Assembly: GCA_016786595.1 (NCBI GenBank)
Contig: JAEUWB010000023.1
Location: 1-45,205, forward strand
Length of the DNA stretch: 45,205 nucleotides
Direction: 5' to 3'
Origin: a bacterium
GTDB lineage: Bacteria; Bdellovibrionota_C; UBA2361; SZUA-149; JAEUWB01
Below the pieces are notes generated by a model, which ran no database searches, was not told the origin of the DNA, and saw nothing but the letters and a program-made list of their open reading frames with translations. The stretch's first letter is position 1. Each line of letters starts with the position of its first letter. Shown one piece after another: positions 26,163-34,788 of this stretch. Made by a program: the position numbers and the translations under genes.

Positions 26163-28004
26163 ATGTCAGGAGAGCGTAAGCGTAAAAATTCTGAGCTAGG
26201 ACAATCGATGGTAGAATTTACCATCTTGCTACTTGTTTTCCTAACTCTAGGCGCAGGCATGCTTTACGTTAACCGCCTGCTTAACTTCGATTACTGGGCT
26301 GAACAAGAAGCACGCTATATTGCATTCGAACGCACATGGGTTGGTAAAACTTGGAATAGCGATCCGCTGACTGACCTTGATACTCCAGCAACATTTCACC
26401 GTCCCAAGGAAGTAAATAAGCTTGATGTTGAGCGCACTGATATTGAACTTGGCGGCTTTGACGATTTATTTGCCTGGCTGGGCAGTAACTGGTCTGAAAA
26501 ATTTGATCGCAAAACTTGGACCGAGCCTGCTCCAAACTTCATGCTCGCCTGGAAGGAGTCACTGAACGCTGTGGAGACGGCATTAGCCTCACAGTTTACA
26601 GACGTGCGCGTAAGTCGCGAGACTAAGCTTTTACCTCCGGCTTTACCTGAGCGCCCGAAGTTCATGGCAACTGAAAAAATCCTGGAGTTAGTTAAGAAGC
26701 ACCAATTTGGCGAAAAATTCTGTGTAACGATGCGAGATTTATTTGAAAGTAACGTTAAGTATCAAGCCTTTGCTACGCCTTTTACGGCTGAAGACTGCCC
26801 TGAAATTTACAGCTCATACTTTGCCTTTCAGTTAGCCAAGGGCTTTAAGCCACAGGAAATATTTCGAGCGATTTCTGAACGAGTGGAGAATGGACAAAAG
26901 ACTGCTGATGCGCTGGAGCAAACCATGCAGGGTTTTGTGGCCAGAGAGTTTTATTCATTTTTTGATACTAAGGTGAAGTCAGCTTTTAACCAGACTGTTG
27001 GCCAAATTAATGATGGCTTTGAGTCGCAAGAACAACTTTGGAACAATGACAGCGATCTTACACGCTTGGAGAATAAGGGGCGCTACCTAGGCTCGAGTGT
27101 GGCTCTCGACGTGCTCGAAGACGTCGCAGACGATATTCGTGACTCGAGCAGCTCGAGTCGGAATTGGCAAAATGAGAGAAACGCTGAGCGTGATTTGAAT
27201 GAAATGCTGCACTACGATGCGACTGAGAATGGCGTAATCCCTGGAGGATATTTACTGCTTTGGGATGGCTTTGAGCTCTCAATTGATCACTTTCCATTTA
27301 TTACTGAAGTCTTTCGTCCACTTGCTCCGGGACTATTTAATGGAGCGATGCGTTTAGCGCTCGACCAAGAAGACAGTTTAGAATCACCTTTGATCGATGA
27401 CTCAAATGTGCAAGTTACAGTGGAATATACCGCAGAGAAGGGCCTTTTTTCTGCGGCACGTGCGCGTTGGAGCACTTCAAATAAGGTATTAAGCTCGAGC
27501 TATTTTCTCGTCACCGAGCCTTGGCACATCCAGCGGCGTAGCGGTGGACTTGGGCCTTACCGTGGACTTGGTAGTGATGATGACCAAATGGATGATGAGT
27601 CTGATGAGGCAATGTTAAGACGCCGCACTTTTGGTTATTTCGTATTGCCAACTCCATTAACTGCACTGTTTGATCCATTGACGGCTGTAGTCCCAGAGCT
27701 TGAACCGATTGTTGATCTGCTTTCTCCAGTAGATGACGTGCTTTCTTGGGTAAAGGATTTTGTCTTCGATAATCCACTTCTCGATGTGCTCGATTGGATG
27801 AATGGAATTCCTGGTTTCGATAGCGTAGACTTTACATTCCCACGTTTACCAGCTGTCAGGCCTGCAGCCTATCCACACACTTCAGAATTAACAGGAGATC
27901 GATCAACTGGGAGTAAGTCATCGACATATACGCGAGACTTTAACGACTTTATTCAAGAGCAAAAGGATCATAATCCGCCACCGAAGCCGGAGTTTTATGA
28001 CTAA
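26163..28004 (+). CDS. Large TadE-like pseudopilin (613 aa)
   Basis: The protein starts with a basic leader and GQSMVEFTILLLVFLTLGAG (Gly13, Glu18, Phe19), the TadE-type prepilin motif and helix, followed by NFDYWAEQEARYIAFERTW. Ordinary TadE proteins are about 150-200 residues; this one has over 500 further residues predicted outside the membrane, with acidic stretches such as DDDQMDDESDEA and a proline-rich C-terminus. The ATG has AAGGA three bases upstream, and the gene lies six bases after the TadG-like gene. It could be a pilus-tip or surface-exposed adhesive minor pilin, but that is inference from size and position only. Confidence 0.72.
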   Translation: MSGERKRKNSELGQSMVEFTILLLVFLTLGAGMLYVNRLLNFDYWAEQEARYIAFERTWVGKTWNSDPLTDLDTPATFHRPKEVNKLDVERTDIELGGFDDLFAWLGSNWSEKFDRKTWTEPAPNFMLAWKESLNAVETALASQFTDVRVSRETKLLPPALPERPKFMATEKILELVKKHQFGEKFCVTMRDLFESNVKYQAFATPFTAEDCPEIYSSYFAFQLAKGFKPQEIFRAISERVENGQKTADALEQTMQGFVAREFYSFFDTKVKSAFNQTVGQINDGFESQEQLWNNDSDLTRLENKGRYLGSSVALDVLEDVADDIRDSSSSSRNWQNERNAERDLNEMLHYDATENGVIPGGYLLLWDGFELSIDHFPFITEVFRPLAPGLFNGAMRLALDQEDSLESPLIDDSNVQVTVEYTAEKGLFSAARARWSTSNKVLSSSYFLVTEPWHIQRRSGGLGPYRGLGSDDDQMDDESDEAMLRRRTFGYFVLPTPLTALFDPLTAVVPELEPIVDLLSPVDDVLSWVKDFVFDNPLLDVLDWMNGIPGFDSVDFTFPRLPAVRPAAYPHTSELTGDRSTGSKSSTYTRDFNDFIQEQKDHNPPPKPEFYD

Positions 28005-28854
28005 GCGTTTAAATTATTCCCGCGCAGCTAAAATCTATGGCTTAACGCTAGTCTTAAGCGTCATCTGCTTGTCTTTTGCTTATGGCTTGGTGCGGGGTTT
28101 ACGCGCGCCGCAAGTTGCTTTGGCACGAGAGTACTATCCAGTGACTAATGACGAGGTAGAAATTTCAGACCTAGTGTCTGGAATAGAGCTCGAGCGTGTC
28201 GGTTCAGGAGCAACGCGCATCAATGGCAAGCCGGTAGAATTATATCGCGTGTTATCTGAAAGAAACCCAGCGATGATTCTCCGCCAACAGGAGGAGCGCT
28301 GGAAACAACTTGGCTTTCAAACCGCTGGAATTGTGGATCGGCAACGCGGGGTGTTAGTTGCTAGAGATCTAGCGACTAATGAACGCTACGCGTTTATGCT
28401 TTGGACTGTAATTCCTAAAATGCGCCAAGAATATTCAAGTGGCTATCGCACAACTGGCTTTGTGTCTAAGGGCGCAGCAGAAATTAGTGCAGTAACACAG
28501 GACTTTGAGCTGCAAGGCGCTGTGCCGAATGTTCCAATTCCAACTGGTGGTCAGGGTGGAGCTGTAATGGTTTCTCAGGATTTAGGTAATACTAGTTATC
28601 ACTCTACCTACACTTTGCCTGGAAACATTAGTGAGAACTTAGATTTCTATCGTAGGGAATTAATAGGAAATGGCTATAGGGAGAAAACAGGTTCATACTT
28701 GGCTGCAGATGAATCAGGGGCGATGATTGAATTTATCTCCGATTCTGAGCATGTAACCTTACTTTTTCAGCAGAGCAAACTTTCTGGTCGAGTTTCAGCA
28801 CTGGTAACCAGAGTAGCCGGGTCAATTGGTATAGGCGAAGGAAATAACACGTAA
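27997..28854 (+). CDS. Membrane-anchored periplasmic protein of the Tad locus, unknown function
   Basis: The 285-residue protein has an N-terminal membrane helix (about residues 14-32) and a periplasmic body. The body seems to contain two related halves. Each carries a helix resembling a lengthwise substrate-like fold: AMILRQQEERWKQLGFQTAG in the first and ENLDFYRRELIGNGYREKTG in the second, each followed by beta strands. A glycine-rich loop (IPTGGQGG) lies between them. The family is not recognised. Its start overlaps the end of the TadE-like gene by eight bases, and it is followed after four bases by a pilin gene, which suggests a role in pilus assembly or as an anchored accessory. Confidence 0.62.
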   Translation: MTKRLNYSRAAKIYGLTLVLSVICLSFAYGLVRGLRAPQVALAREYYPVTNDEVEISDLVSGIELERVGSGATRINGKPVELYRVLSERNPAMILRQQEERWKQLGFQTAGIVDRQRGVLVARDLATNERYAFMLWTVIPKMRQEYSSGYRTTGFVSKGAAEISAVTQDFELQGAVPNVPIPTGGQGGAVMVSQDLGNTSYHSTYTLPGNISENLDFYRRELIGNGYREKTGSYLAADESGAMIEFISDSEHVTLLFQQSKLSGRVSALVTRVAGSIGIGEGNNT

Positions 28855-28858
28855 AGCT

Positions 28859-29053
28859 ATGCGTAATTCGCAAAAAAAAATCAGATTAGGCTATGCTCGA
28901 GTACGCTCAGAGCAAGGACAGGCACTGGCAGAGTATATAATTTTAGTTGTGATTGTTTCGCTTGCGTTAATTCCGTTTTTCAAAGTTTTTCCGGAAGCGA
29001 TACGAGGATATGTGCGGCCGTTTTACTATTGTATTTCCCGGCCGCTGCCCTGA
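28859..29053 (+). CDS. Short Flp/TadE-type pilin (64 aa)
   Basis: This 64-residue prepilin has a basic leader and GQALAEYIILVVIVSLALI (Gly20, Glu25, Tyr26), the same motif as the first Flp pilin. The mature tail is short and ends in a Pro/Arg-rich stretch. It is the fourth protein of the locus with a GQxxxE(Y/F) prepilin motif, and probably a minor subunit. It lies four bases after the previous gene. A 7-bp inverted repeat, GCGGCCG / CGGCCGC (29014-29020 and 29039-29045), spans its last codons, but no T run follows directly. Confidence 0.75.
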   Translation: MRNSQKKIRLGYARVRSEQGQALAEYIILVVIVSLALIPFFKVFPEAIRGYVRPFYYCISRPLP

Positions 29054-29099
29054 TTTTAGGACATTTTTTATTTATTTTTTATGAGGAGCTAGAGTCGAC

Positions 29100-29963
29100 G
29101 TGGATAATAAAAGAAAACAATTACTAATTGCGATTCTGATTGCTGGTGGCGCGTTGTTCTTGAATAACTGGTACATTCAGGAGCGTATCGCACAAGTGAC
29201 ACCTAAGCGCGCAATCAAAGTAGTGCGTGCCAAGAGCGCGATCCCGAGTGGAGAACGTCTCTCCAGTAAACATGTTGAGACAGTGCAGGTTCCCGAAAAT
29301 TACAAGCCCAAAGTTGCGATTTCTGACGCTGAAATCAGTCAATATTTTGGACAAGAACTCGCTGTCGACGTCTTACCAGGCGACTACATCTTGCAAAGTT
29401 ATTTCACGCTCAGGCGCGCAGTTGGAAATAAATTATCAGATCTCGTAACAGGACAGAACTTTCGTGCCGTTACAATTCCGGTAGATCAGACAAGTTCGCT
29501 CTCTGGCTCGATTGTTTCTGGCGACCGCATTGATATCTTGTTAACTTTTGGCGTTCCAGGACTAAGCGGCAAATTTTCTACAGCGCTATTGCAGAATGTC
29601 CAGGTAATCGCCACAGGAAGTTATTCCGTAGTTGAGCAAGAAACTGGAGCGACTGTAACTCGTACTCAGCGCTATAATTCGCTCACATTATTACTGACAG
29701 CTCCCGATGCTGCTCGCCTAACCTATGCTCGGCAGACTGGAAAGATTGATATTTTATTACGTAATAGTGGTAATGACGCAATTCAAGAAATTCCTGCGAT
29801 CTCTAATGTGTTGGATTTACTTTCCGCAGAAGAGCGCGAAAAGTTTGCTCGCTTAATTGCTGAGTCACGCATTCAACGGCCAAACCCGGAGGACCTAAAA
29901 AATTCAATGCGTGAGTTGATGGAAAGCCAGAAACGCCAAGGCCTTTCAGTTCCAAAAAGCTAG
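29100..29963 (+). CDS. cpaB: Flp pilus assembly protein CpaB/RcpC
   Basis: CpaB is an inner-membrane-anchored periplasmic component of Tad pili. The 287-residue protein has an N-terminal membrane helix (about residues 8-24), then VVRAKSAIPSGERLSSKHVE, a SAF-type domain like those of CpaB and FlgA, followed by AVTIPVDQTSSLSGSIVSGDRIDILLTF cut here into its parts AVTIPVDQTSSLSG and GDRIDILLTF, the CpaB core. The last third, LLLTAPDAARLTYARQTGK, also fits. The start is a GTG with AGGAG about 11 bases upstream. It begins the assembly-machine part of the locus. Confidence 0.88.
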   Translation: MDNKRKQLLIAILIAGGALFLNNWYIQERIAQVTPKRAIKVVRAKSAIPSGERLSSKHVETVQVPENYKPKVAISDAEISQYFGQELAVDVLPGDYILQSYFTLRRAVGNKLSDLVTGQNFRAVTIPVDQTSSLSGSIVSGDRIDILLTFGVPGLSGKFSTALLQNVQVIATGSYSVVEQETGATVTRTQRYNSLTLLLTAPDAARLTYARQTGKIDILLRNSGNDAIQEIPAISNVLDLLSAEEREKFARLIAESRIQRPNPEDLKNSMRELMESQKRQGLSVPKS

Positions 29964-30000
29964 TAACGTTCAATGGTAAGTTAGCAAAACGAGGATGGGC

Positions 30001-31638
30001 ATGGAGTATAAAGTCGTAGTTGAGTCCGATGGTAAGGTGCTTGAGACCAAGCTGTTTCATGATGCAACTTGCACAATCGGGCGAATTGCCGAGAATGACA
30101 TTGTATTAGCAGAACGAGACGTCTCTAGTAAGCATGCAGAAATACGCCTCGGCAAGGACTCCCAGGGGCAAGTTAAACTTTCCGTGTCTGATGTTGGTAG
30201 CTCTAACGGCACATATTTAGAGGACCGTCGGCTTACTGCAAATGTTGAGCATGAGATTAAGCATAATCAGCGCATCGTAATTGGACGCTTTGTGATTAGG
30301 GCAGCGCTACAGACAAGTCAGACTGAACGGGCTGAAAGCAAGGTAAAGGGGCCTGTTGATAACGAAGAATTCACGCTACGCGCAAAAATTCACGTACAGT
30401 TGATTGATCGCCTTGACTTACGCCGCAAGGATATTCTTAAACTCACGGATTTCGAGCTGCGCGCCAAGACAGCAGAAATGGTCGAGCGTATTTTGGATGA
30501 AATGCGCTGGGAAATTCCAGCTGGACTCGATCGAGCACTATTAATTAAGCACGTCTTGGATGAAGCACTTGGTCTCGGGCCGCTTGAAGAGCTACTTGCC
30601 GATGAAAAAGTCTCAGAAATTATGGTCAATAGTTATGACCGAATTTTTGCTGAACGTGGTGGCAGGTTAGCCTTAACTCCACTTAGATTTTCTTCTGAGG
30701 CAACTGTGCTTTCGGCGATTGAGCGAATTATTTCGCCAATCGGCAGAAGAATCGATGAGAGTTCACCGCTTGTTGATGCGCGTTTAAAAGACGGCTCGCG
30801 AGTGAATGCCGTAATCAGGCCACTTGCGCTTAAGGGCCCGTGCATAACGATCCGTAAATTCGCAAAAACCCCTTTAACCATCGACCACCTTGTTAATTTT
30901 GGATCAATGTCTCGTGGAATGGCAGACTTTTTAAGCCTCGTCGTAACCCAACGTCTAAATGTTGTGATCTCTGGTGGCACAGGTTCTGGTAAAACAACTT
31001 TACTTAACGTGCTGGCGCGATTTATTCCCGAAGGTGAGCGCGTAATTACTGTTGAAGATGCTGCAGAACTGCAACTTGGTCGTGAACATATTGTCTCTTT
31101 TGAGACCCGCCCACCTAACTTAGAAGGTAAGGGTGCAATTGCGATACGTGACCTGGTGCGCAATGCCCTTCGGATGCGACCGGATCGAATCGTCGTCGGC
31201 GAATGTCGTGGTGCAGAAGCTTTAGATATGTTGCAGGCGATGAATACAGGCCATGATGGTTCAATGACTACTGGTCACGCCAACTCGCCAGTCGATATGA
31301 TTTCTCGTTTAGAGACAATGGTCTTAATGGCTGGAATGGACCTTCCAGTGCGAGCTATTCGTGAGCAAATTTCTAGTGCGGTACATGTGATTGTTCAACA
31401 GTCACGTTTAGGCTGTGGTTCACGAAAAGTTACAGCAATTGCTGAAATCGTTGGACTTGACCCAGATGATGGGCGTATCCAACTGCAGGATATTTTTGTA
31501 TTTAGACAGGATGGCTTTGATGATCAGGGTAAAACTCGAGGCAAACATCAAGCTACCGGTTATGTTCCTAAATTTTTCCGCCGCATGCAGCAGGAAGGAA
31601 AGCAACTTGATGGATCGATCTTCGCACCAGATGCTTAG
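30001..31638 (+). CDS. FHA domain-CpaF/TadA pilus ATPase fusion (no. 1)
   Basis: This protein powers pilus assembly. An N-terminal FHA domain (about residues 5-100) has TIGRIAENDIVL, VSSKHAEI and VGSSNGTYL, so its phosphothreonine-binding residues are intact. The CpaF/TadA secretion ATPase follows: Walker A in SGGTGSGKTTLLNVL (about residue 325), VEDAAELQLG, LRMRPDRIVVGECRGAEAL and GSMTTGHANSP, in which Gly replaces the usual Ile/Val before the histidine. The ATG at 30001 has GAGG six bases upstream and is preferred over an ATG six bases earlier. Total 545 residues. A second FHA-CpaF gene lies at 34789. Confidence 0.92.
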   Translation: MEYKVVVESDGKVLETKLFHDATCTIGRIAENDIVLAERDVSSKHAEIRLGKDSQGQVKLSVSDVGSSNGTYLEDRRLTANVEHEIKHNQRIVIGRFVIRAALQTSQTERAESKVKGPVDNEEFTLRAKIHVQLIDRLDLRRKDILKLTDFELRAKTAEMVERILDEMRWEIPAGLDRALLIKHVLDEALGLGPLEELLADEKVSEIMVNSYDRIFAERGGRLALTPLRFSSEATVLSAIERIISPIGRRIDESSPLVDARLKDGSRVNAVIRPLALKGPCITIRKFAKTPLTIDHLVNFGSMSRGMADFLSLVVTQRLNVVISGGTGSGKTTLLNVLARFIPEGERVITVEDAAELQLGREHIVSFETRPPNLEGKGAIAIRDLVRNALRMRPDRIVVGECRGAEALDMLQAMNTGHDGSMTTGHANSPVDMISRLETMVLMAGMDLPVRAIREQISSAVHVIVQQSRLGCGSRKVTAIAEIVGLDPDDGRIQLQDIFVFRQDGFDDQGKTRGKHQATGYVPKFFRRMQQEGKQLDGSIFAPDA

Positions 31639-31648
31639 GGGAAATTAG

Positions 31649-32497
31649 ATGTTACAATTAGAATTATTACATGGCCTTTTAATTTTCAGTGCTGTAGCAC
31701 TTGTAGCCTACCTCTTTGTTGATCGCATTCAATCAGCCGCACAAGAAGTTTCTCAGGCCCAAGCGGAGCAGGGCGCTAAGACGTTCTCTGATTTGTACTT
31801 AAGCATTCCTCCTGAGCTATTTTTCTTCGGCCGAGCATTAGTTGCCTTGATTGCTTTTTTCTTGGTCATGCCCTTGCACATTGTTCCAGCGATAACTGCG
31901 GCAGTTGCAGGTTGGTTCGTGCCTGCAATGTACTTAAAAAGGCTCAAAGAAAAGCGCCTGAAAAAAATCGAGGAACAGCTTGTCGATGGGCTGGAGTTAC
32001 TTGGTAACGGACTGAAATCTGGATTAACTTTGCAGCAAGCACTAGAATTACTAATGCGAGAGTTTCCGCCACCGATCACGCAAGAATTTGGCATGGTTTT
32101 AGCTGAAACTCGCCTCGGGGTAGATTTAGTAGACGCGCTGCATAACATGGCAACGCGACTAAATTCTACAATTGTTTCGATCTTAGTTGCAGGTATTTCA
32201 ATTACTAAGCGTTGCGGAGGAGACTTAACTGAAATTTTTCAAAATATCGCTGCTACGATTCGTGAACAGGCATTAATTGAAGGCAAACTCAATGCTGTGA
32301 CAGCTCAAGGACGCTTTCAGGGATTAATTTTAAGTATTATGCCCTTTGCCTTGATTGTAATTTTATATTTTGTCGACCGTGGACATGTTGAGATCTTGTT
32401 TGGCTTTAAACTTGGACTGATTGCATTTTTTGCTGTGATCGTGATGGTTTGTTTAGCTCAACTGTGGATCCGCAAGTTATTAGCAATCGATGTCTAG
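31649..32497 (+). CDS. tadB: Tad pilus inner-membrane platform protein TadB
   Basis: TadB is one of two inner-membrane platform proteins that couple the ATPase to the pilus. The 282-residue protein has an N-terminal helix, two further segments around residues 55-95, then the T2SF/GspF domain with EEQLVDGLELLGNGLKSGLT, LQQALELLMREFPPPI and VSILVAGISITKRCGGDL, and two C-terminal helices. The ATG is preceded by GGGGAAATTAG, a usable Shine-Dalgarno sequence. It lies 10 bases after the first FHA-CpaF gene and 12 bases before TadC, the standard tadA-tadB-tadC order. Confidence 0.9.
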   Translation: MLQLELLHGLLIFSAVALVAYLFVDRIQSAAQEVSQAQAEQGAKTFSDLYLSIPPELFFFGRALVALIAFFLVMPLHIVPAITAAVAGWFVPAMYLKRLKEKRLKKIEEQLVDGLELLGNGLKSGLTLQQALELLMREFPPPITQEFGMVLAETRLGVDLVDALHNMATRLNSTIVSILVAGISITKRCGGDLTEIFQNIAATIREQALIEGKLNAVTAQGRFQGLILSIMPFALIVILYFVDRGHVEILFGFKLGLIAFFAVIVMVCLAQLWIRKLLAIDV

Positions 32498-32509
32498 AGG
32501 GTAAGATCA

Positions 32510-33394
32510 ATGGAACCACAAACGCTATTAGTCTCGCTCCCGCTTGCCGCCGCCGCAGGATTACTTTATTCGTCGCTGTTTGGGAGAACCGACGACTTTT
32601 CAGCCTTTATTTCTGAACGTGATGCCCAGGAGCGTAGAGCTAATCGCGGAATCTTACTGAGAATTTTTGCAGGGCCGATTAAAACTCTGGGCGAAGTGAT
32701 TGCGACGCTACCGATCGAGAAGAACCGAGAGGAGTTACGCAAGAAGTTGATTCAAGCTGGCAGCCCGGGCGGTTTGTCAGTTGATGAATTCCATGCCGCA
32801 CGAATTATTGCAGTAGTGGTACTGGGCTTATCTGGTGCTTACATCGATTTCGAAATGGATCTCACTCCTGCATTAATGCTTGGACTTTCAGTTTTGGGAA
32901 TTTTTTATCCTGATATTTGGCTACGTGGCTATATTGAAAAACGGAAACGTAGGATATTTAGAGACTTACCTGACACATTGGACACGCTCAGGCTTGCGGT
33001 TGATGCCGGAATGGATTTTGGCTCTGCGATGGGAGTGGTAGTGGAAAAAGGTCGACCCGGTCCATTATTGTATGAACTCGAGCGGGTGGAGCGTGATATG
33101 AGCTTAGGGCGCACACGCCAGGAGGCCTTGCGCGATTTTGCGACTCGTTTGCAAATGCCCGATATTAATACTTTTGTTTTAGCCTTGATCCAAGCCGATC
33201 AGCTCGGCGCAAGTATTGGACCGATCCTGAAAGTGCAAAGTGAAATGGCGCGTAAGCGTCGTTGGCAAATTGCTGAGACGGTTGTCAATAAATTACCAAT
33301 GAAGATGCTTGGACCACTTGTTGTTTTTATTTTCCCAGCGTCTTTTATTATTCTTTTTACGCCACTACTGATTCAATGGTTCTCAGGTGAATAG
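32510..33394 (+). CDS. tadC: Tad pilus inner-membrane platform protein TadC
   Basis: TadC pairs with TadB. The 294-residue protein has membrane helices near residues 8-22 and 98-140, and a GspF-type domain with RIFRDLPDTLDTLRLAVDAG, MDFGSAMGVVVEKG, LGRTRQEALRDFATRL and ALIQADQLGASIG, which is very characteristic. A pair of C-terminal hydrophobic segments ends the protein. The conserved LPDTLD...VDAGMDF layout distinguishes it from TadB. It is followed after 10 bases by an FHA gene that has its own strong AGGAGG, partly overlapping the TadC stop. Confidence 0.92.
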   Translation: MEPQTLLVSLPLAAAAGLLYSSLFGRTDDFSAFISERDAQERRANRGILLRIFAGPIKTLGEVIATLPIEKNREELRKKLIQAGSPGGLSVDEFHAARIIAVVVLGLSGAYIDFEMDLTPALMLGLSVLGIFYPDIWLRGYIEKRKRRIFRDLPDTLDTLRLAVDAGMDFGSAMGVVVEKGRPGPLLYELERVERDMSLGRTRQEALRDFATRLQMPDINTFVLALIQADQLGASIGPILKVQSEMARKRRWQIAETVVNKLPMKMLGPLVVFIFPASFIILFTPLLIQWFSGE

Positions 33395-33404
33395 GAGGTA
33401 ATGC

Positions 33405-34787
33405 GTGGCTGAAGTTCAAATCAAAGTAGTCTCAGGAGTAAGTAGCGGGGATATTTTCCGTTTTAACCTCGATTCAGGAAGCAGTGTCAAGATCGGCCGC
33501 GCTCAGGATAATGACGTAGTGCTAGACGACCAAGCCGTCTCACGTAAACACGCCGAAGTGCGTTTACTTGAGAATAAGCTTGTGCTTGTCGATGTGGGCA
33601 GTTCACATGGAACTTTTCACATGGGCTTTCAAGTCCCGCCGCGTGATCAATCAGGGCGCGTATTAAAGAGTGGCGATGAATTCAAAATTGGCGATACTAT
33701 TTTTTGCGTAGGTTATAACGCCCCCAAGGAGGCTCAGGACGAGCGCCCGCAGCAAGGTTTAAGTGCAGCTCGTGCTAATTTAGGAATCAAATTTAAGAAT
33801 AAAAAAATTCTCTACCCCTTGATTGTACTTGCAGCCTTGGCACTTGCGGCCTTACTGGTCATGCCTGCTGAGAAAAAATCTGCGTTACCTACGCAACATA
33901 GTGACCTTGCAGTGCAGGTTCCAAGTGACGCAGTAATTGGTTTTATCAATGCTGGCGGAGGAAAGGGCCAGAGTGACCAATCACGTGCAGATAAGGCAGT
34001 CTTTACTTTACCAGCTTCAGATTTGTTAGTTGAAGCTGAGTACATCAATGAGGCAGTTCTTGATATTAAGCTTGATGAAGGCACAATCGAATCAATTGAC
34101 CCGAATACTAAAGGCTGGGCCAAGCTTGCCATTCTAATTCGTGACTCACTGACTGGTAAGGACCGCAAGCTTGTTTTTGATAACACTTCTTATCCCTTTA
34201 AAAAGCAGCAAGATGGACAGACTCCAAAGCGTTATGGTGTGCGCAGCACTCGGGCCACACCCTTGAGTCGCATGCCTACAGACACTGTAGAACAACGACT
34301 TGCTACACTAAGAACTTCGCTAGATACGATGGATACAAGTGCGCATGCATTATTTAATACAATTCGTGCGGCACAGCGCCTCGTGATTGAACTACTCACG
34401 CACTTTCGTGTGGATGCTTCACTGATTAAAATTTCTACCGAGTCGACATTGCCAAGTGCTGTGGAGCTCCGTGCCCGGATCGATTCTTTATTACAAGGTT
34501 TCAACAATGCAACACTTTCTCCCACTCAGATTATAAAGCAAGCAAGCGCACTCCTTGCTGATTTAGATTCTGAACTTTGGCGACGTGCGCAGAGTCGTTT
34601 TATTAAGGCAAAGCTTGCATCGCAAGCGAAGAATTACATCGATGCATATGATCACTTAGTAGCAGTTAAAGCCATGATCCCCGATGAGTCCGATGAGCGC
34701 TGGGTGATTGCACAGCGGCTCTTTTCTGATGATAAAATTGTACCTAAAAAAGTTCGACTAAAACCAGAGAAATATCGCAAGAATTAG
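33405..34787 (+). CDS. FHA domain-transmembrane protein of the Tad locus
   Basis: The 460-residue protein has an N-terminal cytoplasmic FHA domain (about residues 5-105) with KIGRAQDNDVVLDD, VSRKHAEVRLLE and VGSSHGTF; histidine replaces the usual asparagine of SSNGT. A membrane helix follows at about residues 130-147 (YPLIVLAALALAALLVMP), and then a periplasmic region of about 310 residues. Its C-terminal part is helical (AKLASQAKNYIDAYDHLVAV) and resembles a single TPR-like pair. The start is GTG with AGGAGG six bases upstream. It lies between TadC and the second FHA-CpaF, so it may link phospho-signals or the ATPase to the periplasmic side. The periplasmic domain family is not recognised. 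Confidence 0.78.
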   Translation: MAEVQIKVVSGVSSGDIFRFNLDSGSSVKIGRAQDNDVVLDDQAVSRKHAEVRLLENKLVLVDVGSSHGTFHMGFQVPPRDQSGRVLKSGDEFKIGDTIFCVGYNAPKEAQDERPQQGLSAARANLGIKFKNKKILYPLIVLAALALAALLVMPAEKKSALPTQHSDLAVQVPSDAVIGFINAGGGKGQSDQSRADKAVFTLPASDLLVEAEYINEAVLDIKLDEGTIESIDPNTKGWAKLAILIRDSLTGKDRKLVFDNTSYPFKKQQDGQTPKRYGVRSTRATPLSRMPTDTVEQRLATLRTSLDTMDTSAHALFNTIRAAQRLVIELLTHFRVDASLIKISTESTLPSAVELRARIDSLLQGFNNATLSPTQIIKQASALLADLDSELWRRAQSRFIKAKLASQAKNYIDAYDHLVAVKAMIPDESDERWVIAQRLFSDDKIVPKKVRLKPEKYRKN

Positions 34788-34788
34788 T

